39,123 nt of DNA, from the NCBI GenBank assembly GCA_022511295.1, contig JAFLRT010000010.1, positions 1 to 39,123 of the forward strand, in the 5' to 3' direction. Both the position numbers and the translations under genes were made by a program. How positions within the stretch are numbered: the stretch's first letter is position 1; each line of letters opens with the position of its first letter. Source of the DNA: Alistipes sp. GTDB taxonomy: Bacteria; Bacteroidota; Bacteroidia; Bacteroidales; Rikenellaceae. The notes beneath the pieces are model-generated. The model worked only from the letters and a program-made list of their open reading frames with translations. It had not been told where the DNA came from and made no database searches. This document shows positions 33,376 through 39,123 of the stretch, one piece after another.

Positions 33376-34280
33376 TTTGTATATATCCAAAGGTCTTTTA
33401 TTTTTCGTGATGACTTGTTCAGATATTCGGAACACTCCTGACGGTTATCAGCCTCAAATGCGGAAACCATATATTTGTCTGAATAGAAATATGTCCGGAT
33501 ATCATCCTTACCGAGTTTTTTGCCGGCTTCTTTTGCGGCTCGGCGTGCGTTGTCAAGTGTGGAGAAGACACCGACTACGACATAACTGCGACCGGATATA
33601 CTATGCTGAACTTCCTCTGACTTAACTTTTGCGGTCTCCTCGGGGATACTCTCAACCTGTTCGGCAACTATTGCTGTCGCTTCGTTATTGTCGGTAACAA
33701 CTGGCGGTTCATTAACAACTGTCTCCGCTGCTGTGATTGTTGCAGGTTGCTGCGATTCATAATTATTTGTTTGCGATTTGGCAGATTGCATTTTGTGCAG
33801 TATGGAATTCTGTTGCGTGTCGTGCCATACATACCACAACGTGCAAATAGCAAATATACAGCATATTGCAGCGAATACATAAAGCGTTGTATTATGCCCT
33901 CGCCTGATATTTACAGCGGCTGTTCCTTGAGGATTCAGAGTTGATTCGAACTCTTTGTCCATCGTAAACACTCCGTTTTCGATATATCCGACACCGGCGA
34001 TGTCAATAACTCCGTCATGTGATGCTGCGGCGAGCCACTCCCCGTATACTTCATGTGCTTTCTCGCTGCTCATATTGCCAATAAGGGCTAAATGCTCTTC
34101 AAGCGATATGCCTTGCTGTAACGATTCGAGTACAACGAACTTATATGGCGGCTTGATACTTTTGCCGGAACTCTTATGCGCCGGCTTGCGGCGTACCGTG
34201 AGCGTTCCGACGCCGTTAAGATATACACTCTCTCCAGATGCAAGCAGGTTGAATATGACTTTTGCTGTTTCGTCTACCAT
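33369..34280 (-). CDS. HU-CCDC81 and SPOR domain protein
   Basis: A 303-residue single-pass membrane protein. Residues 1-60 and 62-125 look like the two bacterial CCDC81-type HU domains (SGESVYLNGVGTLTVRRKP; DGVIDIAGVGYIENGVF). A membrane segment at about 131-152 follows. A Thr/Glu/Val-rich linker then leads to a C-terminal SPOR domain at about 227-303 (YVVVGVFSTLDNARRAAKEA). SPOR domains bind denuded glycan strands of peptidoglycan, typically at the division site. The HU-like domains would be on the cytoplasmic side if the SPOR domain is periplasmic. Its start overlaps the lgt end by seven bases. Confidence 0.87.
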   Translation of the reverse strand: MVDETAKVIFNLLASGESVYLNGVGTLTVRRKPAHKSSGKSIKPPYKFVVLESLQQGISLEEHLALIGNMSSEKAHEVYGEWLAAASHDGVIDIAGVGYIENGVFTMDKEFESTLNPQGTAAVNIRRGHNTTLYVFAAICCIFAICTLWYVWHDTQQNSILHKMQSAKSQTNNYESQQPATITAAETVVNEPPVVTDNNEATAIVAEQVESIPEETAKVKSEEVQHSISGRSYVVVGVFSTLDNARRAAKEAGKKLGKDDIRTYFYSDKYMVSAFEADNRQECSEYLNKSSRKIKDLWIYTKK

Positions 34281-35170
34281 CTTTTTGCTTTTTTGTGTTT
34301 TTTACTCTTTGTCGTATCTGCATTCCTAACCGTCGTTCCGGATGTCGTTTTCACCTCTGTTTCCGGACGCATAAATGCCCTTATTATCAAATATATACCG
34401 GCTAATATAAACGGGATGCTCAACCACTGTCCCATATCGAGTATCATATTCTTCTCAAACTCCACCTGCTCAACCTTTATGAACTCCACAAAGAAGCGTG
34501 TGAGGAATATGCCTTCAAGTCCGATACCGAAGAGCAGCCCCGGACGCTTACGACCCCAATCCTTGCCGAAATACATCCACGCCAATATGGCAAATGATGC
34601 GATGTAACAAAGGGCCTCGTAGATTTGCGTCGGATGTTGCACAGGCACTTCAGCTATCGGCAGGTCGTAGTTGCGCACAAATTTGAATCCCCAAGGTACA
34701 TTGCATTCGCGACCGACTATCTCGGAGTTGAATAGGTTTCCAAGACGTACTATGGCACCTCCAATAGCTACGGGAAGCATCACTCTGTCCAGCGACCAGA
34801 TATACGGCAGTTTGTTTCTACGCGAGAACAGCCACAAGCCCACGAGCAGGCCAACCGCTGCGCCATGACTGGCGAGACCTCCGTTGCGTATCTCTGTAAT
34901 TATTTTCCAAGGGGCCGACAGAAAATGTTCAGGCTCGTAAAACAGACAGTGTCCGAGACGTGCGCCGATTATGGTTGCCAATGTACCGTATATGAATATC
35001 GAATCGGAAACTTTTTGCGACAATCCCTCTTTTTTACAGAATCGGTTGAACATATAGCCACCAAGCAATAGGGCGATAGCCCACATAAGCCCGTAGTACC
35101 GTATCTCGAGACCGCCAATCAACAACATTACCGGGTTGAAGTCCCATACGACATACAATGAGTGTATCAT
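34274..35170 (-). CDS. lgt: Prolipoprotein diacylglyceryl transferase
   Basis: A 298-residue inner-membrane enzyme transferring diacylglycerol from phosphatidylglycerol to the lipobox cysteine of prolipoproteins. Seven or so hydrophobic helices are visible. The family signatures are RYYGLMWA, IIGARLGHCLFYEP, NGGLASHGAAVG (essential His), RLGNLFNSEIVG and HPTQIYEAL. A Lys/Arg-rich tail ends the protein (KSKKHKKAKRW). It lies 39 bases after the sensor kinase gene and overlaps the HU-CCDC81/SPOR gene by seven bases. Confidence 0.96.
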   Translation of the reverse strand: MIHSLYVVWDFNPVMLLIGGLEIRYYGLMWAIALLLGGYMFNRFCKKEGLSQKVSDSIFIYGTLATIIGARLGHCLFYEPEHFLSAPWKIITEIRNGGLASHGAAVGLLVGLWLFSRRNKLPYIWSLDRVMLPVAIGGAIVRLGNLFNSEIVGRECNVPWGFKFVRNYDLPIAEVPVQHPTQIYEALCYIASFAILAWMYFGKDWGRKRPGLLFGIGLEGIFLTRFFVEFIKVEQVEFEKNMILDMGQWLSIPFILAGIYLIIRAFMRPETEVKTTSGTTVRNADTTKSKKHKKAKRW

Positions 35171-35209
35171 AACTGCAAGTAGTTTTTATCTTCTCTTCTG
35201 TTCTCTTTG

Positions 35210-36277
35210 CTATTGCCTGCCTGCCGGATTGGATTGCTTATGCTCGTAGTCGGCCTTTTTCAGCGTAAAGGCAAATGTGCTGCCCTCGCCGAGCGTACTG
35301 CGCAACGTTATACGCTCATTGTGTCCCTCTATTATATGTTTTACAATAGCCAGACCGAGACCCGTTCCTCCCTGCTCGCGTGAACGACCTTTGTCCGTGC
35401 GGTAGAAACGTTCGAATACGCGCGGAATATCCTCTTTGCCTATACCTATACCGTTGTCCTCGACCTCGATAAGAATCTTGTCAATCATATCGCGAAATTT
35501 TATGACGGTGTGTCCGTCTCTCTTTCCGTAACGAATGGTATTGACAATCAGATTGACAAGTACCTGTCCGATATAGTGTTTGTCGGCTGTAACATAGAAA
35601 GGCGAGGGGAGTGCATTCGCACCCTTCACGGTTATGGTTATGCCCTTGTTCGCTGCTTCCATCTCAAACTGGTCGGCAATCTCTTTGGCCAATGCCACGA
35701 TATCGAACGTCTGGAAGTGCATACTTGTCAAATCGCTTTCAAGGCGCGAAATGGTATCGAGGTCATTGATGATATTTATCAGGCGGTCGATGCTCTTTTC
35801 GGTGCGCTCAAGATATTTGCGGTTTATGAGGTCGTCCTCAAGCCCGCCGTCAAGCAGTGTGGATATATAACCCTGTATATTGAATATAGGTGTTTTAAGT
35901 TCGTGAGCCACGTTGCCGAGATACTGTTTTCTGAACTTCTCGCTCTCTTTCAGTCGTGCAATCTCTTTGTCGTTGTCATCCGCCCATGCCGACAACTCTT
36001 TGGATATATTCTCGACATGTTTATCCTTTAGTTCGTCGAGAATCTCGGTCGAGTGTACTTCGCGGGAGAAGACGATAGAGTAGATTGGCTTGAGTTTATA
36101 TGCGACATATTTGTACATTATGCCGAGCGAGGCCAACGATATTATCGAGAAAACCGCCGCCGCTGACAATACAGCCATCCACCATTCCATTTTTGCCAGA
36201 ACAGCAACCGCTGCGACACAGATTGCCGATATCGTACCTATGAGCAGTGATGCACCCTCTTTTGTTTTTACATTCAT
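35210..36277 (-). CDS. PhoR-like sensor histidine kinase without adjacent regulator
   Basis: A 355-residue kinase with two closely spaced N-terminal membrane helices (about 9-28 and 32-56) and almost no periplasmic loop. A helical linker follows, then HisKA with phosphoacceptor His125 (GNVAHELKTPIFNIQGYI). The ATPase domain has the N box QVLVNLIVNTIRYG, G1 DNGIGIGKEDIPRVFERFYR and G2 GGTGLGLAIVKHI. No response regulator gene is next to it; an XRE-type gene precedes it by 19 bases and lgt follows by 39. In related Bacteroidales the cognate regulator may be elsewhere. It probably senses signals in or near the membrane. Confidence 0.93.
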   Translation of the reverse strand: MNVKTKEGASLLIGTISAICVAAVAVLAKMEWWMAVLSAAAVFSIISLASLGIMYKYVAYKLKPIYSIVFSREVHSTEILDELKDKHVENISKELSAWADDNDKEIARLKESEKFRKQYLGNVAHELKTPIFNIQGYISTLLDGGLEDDLINRKYLERTEKSIDRLINIINDLDTISRLESDLTSMHFQTFDIVALAKEIADQFEMEAANKGITITVKGANALPSPFYVTADKHYIGQVLVNLIVNTIRYGKRDGHTVIKFRDMIDKILIEVEDNGIGIGKEDIPRVFERFYRTDKGRSREQGGTGLGLAIVKHIIEGHNERITLRSTLGEGSTFAFTLKKADYEHKQSNPAGRQ

Positions 36278-36296
36278 ATTACCGGTCTTTATATTT

Positions 36297-36920
36297 TTAC
36301 TTTCGTGTTTGCTTTTGCTTGCCTGTTTTAACTGATTCGTCCGGAAATACCAGTTTGCCTCTGACGATATAAACTATATCGAAATCTTCTGTTTTCAAAC
36401 CTGTTATCCTCGGACGCTTCGGCAATTTATGCAAAGTTATGCAATTTTCTTTAACGGAGATATACTCACGCCCTGCTGCAAAGGTTTTTTCTTCGCTTTT
36501 TTTAAGCAGATATATGGTTTTATCGCCGGTTCTTCTTGCTCTTTTCGGTTCACTCATCTCCAGCGCCAGGTCGCAATGCCCGATAGACGGTATAAAAAGA
36601 TTGTATTCAGGCTGCATTTTGTTGTACCCCGTTAGTATATCGTATTGATTACCGCGAAAGAATGGAATCTGCGATGTAAGTTGTGCCTCATCAACAAACA
36701 TGCTGCCATAGCCAGTTAAGAGCCAACCAATATTTATTTCAGGGTAAAACCGTGTTATTTTTTCTGCCAAATCGCGCGAAATGCCGTTCATACCGCGCTT
36801 AATACGATAAAGATTCTCTCCGCTCGGCAACCCTATATGATGCGCGAAAGAGTTGGTCGTCAGTTGAGCATGCGAAACGACTGCTGAAATTCTGGCCCAA
36901 TTATCGTTTATTGGTGTCAT
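36297..36920 (-). CDS. XRE/HTH-type regulator of a Bacteroidales family
   Basis: A 207-residue protein with an N-terminal helix-turn-helix (about 1-70: TTNSFAHHIGLPSGENLYRIKRG and ISRDLAEKITRFYPEINIGWLLTG). The C-terminal part (about 85-207) is strand-rich and resembles the pocket of S24-like or peptidase-derived repressors, but no Ser-Lys protease dyad is evident (ISVKENCITLHKLPK is near where it would be). The lysine-rich end is KTGKQKQTRK. The ATG at 36920 is only 30 bases from the divergent tRNA gene, so its promoter must overlap that gene or its promoter. It precedes the sensor kinase by 19 bases. Confidence 0.82.
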   Translation of the reverse strand: MTPINDNWARISAVVSHAQLTTNSFAHHIGLPSGENLYRIKRGMNGISRDLAEKITRFYPEINIGWLLTGYGSMFVDEAQLTSQIPFFRGNQYDILTGYNKMQPEYNLFIPSIGHCDLALEMSEPKRARRTGDKTIYLLKKSEEKTFAAGREYISVKENCITLHKLPKRPRITGLKTEDFDIVYIVRGKLVFPDESVKTGKQKQTRK

Positions 36921-36937
36921 AATTCAAATTTTTTTTG

Positions 36938-36945
36938 CATCTTTG
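36938..36945 (+). promoter_or_regulatory. -7-like promoter element for tRNA-Arg
   Basis: CATCTTTG differs from TAnnTTTG only at the first base and lies six bases before the tRNA 5' end. A TTG at 36911-36913 is a possible -33 box. Confidence 0.5.
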
Positions 36946-36950
36946 CGCAT

Positions 36951-37022
36951 GGTTCCGTAGTTCAATGGATAGAATGCAGGATTCCGGTTCCTGTGATGAA
37001 GGTTCGAATCCTTTCGGGACTA
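36951..37022 (+). tRNA. tRNA-Arg (anticodon CCG)
   Basis: A full cloverleaf can be drawn. Acceptor GGTTCCG pairs with CGGGACT, with wobbles at 1:72 and 4:69. The D arm is GTTC/GAAT. The anticodon stem CAGGA/TCCTG has loop TTCCGGT with CCG at 36984-36986. The T arm is GAAGG-TTCGAAT-CCTTT, with discriminator A at 37022. CCA is not encoded. Confidence 0.93.
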
Positions 37023-37037
37023 CTTGACAACAATGCG

Positions 37038-37064
37038 GCGAGACATGAATAGTCTCGCTTTTTT
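37038..37064 (+). terminator. Terminator after tRNA-Arg
   Basis: GCGAGAC (37038-37044) and GTCTCGC (37052-37058) form a seven-base stem with a seven-base loop, followed by six T residues. Confidence 0.88.
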
Positions 37065-37273
37065 GTTGCCTGTTGCGATGTTGTTCGTACTCCCATTGCT
37101 CTTTCACACTTTTCTGACTCTCTTTGCTTAATTGTCAATGCCATAACAGACAACAAATATATGTATTAAAATCCAAATATCTATAGTCTTTTTAGGATTA
37201 AACATCCGCAGTCTCTTAAAATCGGCCTGTATCGCGTTGCTGTTCGGCAAGGTCTGTATATACAGCTTTAATC
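37065..37273. other. Non-coding stretch between tRNA-Arg and udk
   Basis: No credible coding frame. The region is A/T-rich in its middle. It contains the 12-base palindrome CTGTATATACAG at 37254-37265, and nothing that resembles an integrase remnant or a duplicated tRNA end. Flanked by two terminators. Confidence 0.6.
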
Positions 37274-37310
37274 AAAAATCCGTCCTTCCTGTAAGGAGAG
37301 ACGGATTTTT
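37274..37310. terminator. Terminator after udk (bidirectional)
   Basis: AAAAATCCGTC (37274-37284) and GACGGATTTTT (37300-37310) pair perfectly, with an inner CTTCC/GGAG stem. The arms supply T tracts on both strands. It ends the minus-strand udk transcript. Confidence 0.9.
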
Positions 37311-37328
37311 ATTATCTGTTTTCCGGAG

Positions 37329-37949
37329 CTATTTGGCATCTATCAACGAGCGGATATTCTGTATCAACATCGCTAATGCCACCGAGTTGAAACCGCCTTC
37401 GGGTATAATCACATCTGCGTACTTTTTCGACGGTTCCACGAACTCTTCGTGCATCGGCTTTACCGTATTGATATATTGCTGTATAACCGATTCCATCGAA
37501 CGCCCCCTGTCTTTAACATCACGCATTATGCGACGCGCCAGACGTACATCGGCATCGGTATCGACGTAGACCTTGATATCCATCAGGTCGCGCAACTCTT
37601 TGTTCTCAAAGATGAGAATGCCATCGACTATAAGCACCTTCGACGGTTTTACCGGAACCGTCTCTGCCATTCGGTCATGGTTCACAAACGAATAGACCGG
37701 GCGCTCCACCGGAACATTGTTCTTCAGCGCACGGATATGTTCGACCATCATATCGGTATCGAATGCCTGCGGGTGGTCGTAGTTGAGCTGCGTGCGTTCT
37801 TCGTAGGTGAGTTCGGGGTGTGCCTTATAATAGTAGTCGTGGCAGATGGTCGATACTTCATCGCCGATAAAGGCCTCTTGCAGACGTTTTACGAGGGTCG
37901 ATTTTCCGGAACCGGTGCCTCCTGCGACACCTATGACCGTTACATTCAT
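37329..37949 (-). CDS. udk: Uridine kinase
   Basis: A 206-residue cytosolic kinase phosphorylating uridine and cytidine with ATP or GTP in pyrimidine salvage. The P-loop is GGTGSGKST at 10-18. The family's CHDYYYKAHPELTYEERTQLNYDHPQAFD region is present (residues about 37-65), as are VLIVDGILIFENKELRDL and RLARRIMRDVKDRGR. The length is that of E. coli Udk. It lies downstream of gyrB on the same strand but is separated from it by a terminator. No promoter consensus is obvious in the 38 bases between. Confidence 0.95.
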   Translation of the reverse strand: MNVTVIGVAGGTGSGKSTLVKRLQEAFIGDEVSTICHDYYYKAHPELTYEERTQLNYDHPQAFDTDMMVEHIRALKNNVPVERPVYSFVNHDRMAETVPVKPSKVLIVDGILIFENKELRDLMDIKVYVDTDADVRLARRIMRDVKDRGRSMESVIQQYINTVKPMHEEFVEPSKKYADVIIPEGGFNSVALAMLIQNIRSLIDAK

Positions 37950-37982
37950 ATTCGTATGGATTAATAGTTCTGTTTATGTTGT

Positions 37983-38020
37983 ATAAAAGGAATCGCACCC
38001 TGAAGAGAGTACGATTCCTT
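37983..38020 (-). terminator. Terminator after gyrB
   Basis: AAGGAATCGTAC and GTGCGATTCCTT (minus-strand arms 38020-38009 and 37998-37987) form a 12-pair stem with one G-T wobble and a ten-base loop, followed by TTTTAT. Confidence 0.88.
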
Positions 38021-38028
38021 AAAAATAT

Positions 38029-39123
<1,095 letters not shown>

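Noticed and set aside
36901..37107. Minus-strand frame across the tRNA gene with a PKGFEPSSQEPESCI-like peptide
   Set aside because: It is the antisense reading of tRNA-Arg plus its terminator. Such peptides are common false gene calls.
37023..37328. Integrated element or attachment site at the tRNA 3' end
   Set aside because: No integrase, no second copy of the tRNA end and no unusual genes follow; the region is two terminators and a short spacer.

Overview
The window is chromosomal DNA of a Bacteroidales bacterium, most likely Alistipes or another Rikenellaceae member. The grounds are several independent Bacteroidota traits. Promoters have the form TTTG/TTG-N19-22-TAnnTTTG. TonB-dependent receptors are present, one of them behind a TPP riboswitch with a PnuC-type thiamine permease. 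There are also HU-CCDC81/SPOR and LytS/LytTR families and, above all, a cysteate synthase, the enzyme that feeds sulfonolipid synthesis in Alistipes-like gut bacteria. No integrase, transposase, CRISPR array or phage block was found. Gene content is mostly housekeeping and envelope biology, with a handful of uncharacterised proteins.

Layout. 1-4490 (+): tail of an unknown gene, cysteate synthase, mannose-6-phosphate isomerase, terminator, and a BtuB-like TonB receptor with an unusual N-terminus. 4557-5112 (+): a small orphan nuclease-fold protein with its own promoter. 5122-9545 (-): LytTR regulator and its LytS-type kinase, then a long-chain acyl-CoA ligase and PlsY (lipid group). 9666-17277 (+): YitT protein, miaB, ychF, a SIMPL protein, gltX, galM and a small secreted unknown, closed by a 21-bp inverted-repeat terminator shared with the opposite strand. 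17290-18864 (-): ECF sigma factor, putative anti-sigma factor and a His-rich Spy/CpxP-like periplasmic protein. 18963-22598 (-): promoter, TPP riboswitch, thiamine-type TonB receptor, PnuC permease and an unknown lipoprotein. 22653-26750 (-): PorT-like outer-membrane protein, PhoH, PepD and a diacylglycerol-kinase-like lipid kinase.

26803-32874 (+): der; then, behind a fresh terminator and promoter, an acidic repeat protein of unknown function coupled to rsmI, a lipid A acyltransferase and two GT2 glycosyltransferases. 32837-36920 (-): XRE-like regulator, orphan sensor kinase, lgt, HU-CCDC81/SPOR protein and GtrA flippase, the last overlapping its probable glycosyltransferase partner tail to tail. 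36951-37022 (+): tRNA-Arg(CCG). 37329-39123 (-): uridine kinase and the C-terminal part of gyrB, cut by the window edge.

Recurring theme: intergenic regions are very compact. In three places a terminator and the next promoter interlock. Many neighbours overlap or abut (ATGA, TAATG, 17-bp overlaps), suggesting translational coupling. Nothing here is a clear-cut new defence or mobile system. The best candidates for undescribed biology are the acidic protein at 28311-29504, the sigma/anti-sigma/His-rich trio, the lipoprotein that replaces the expected third gene of the thiamine operon, and the start-codon hairpin of gtrA. All functions come from reading motifs and family resemblance by eye; no database search was run.
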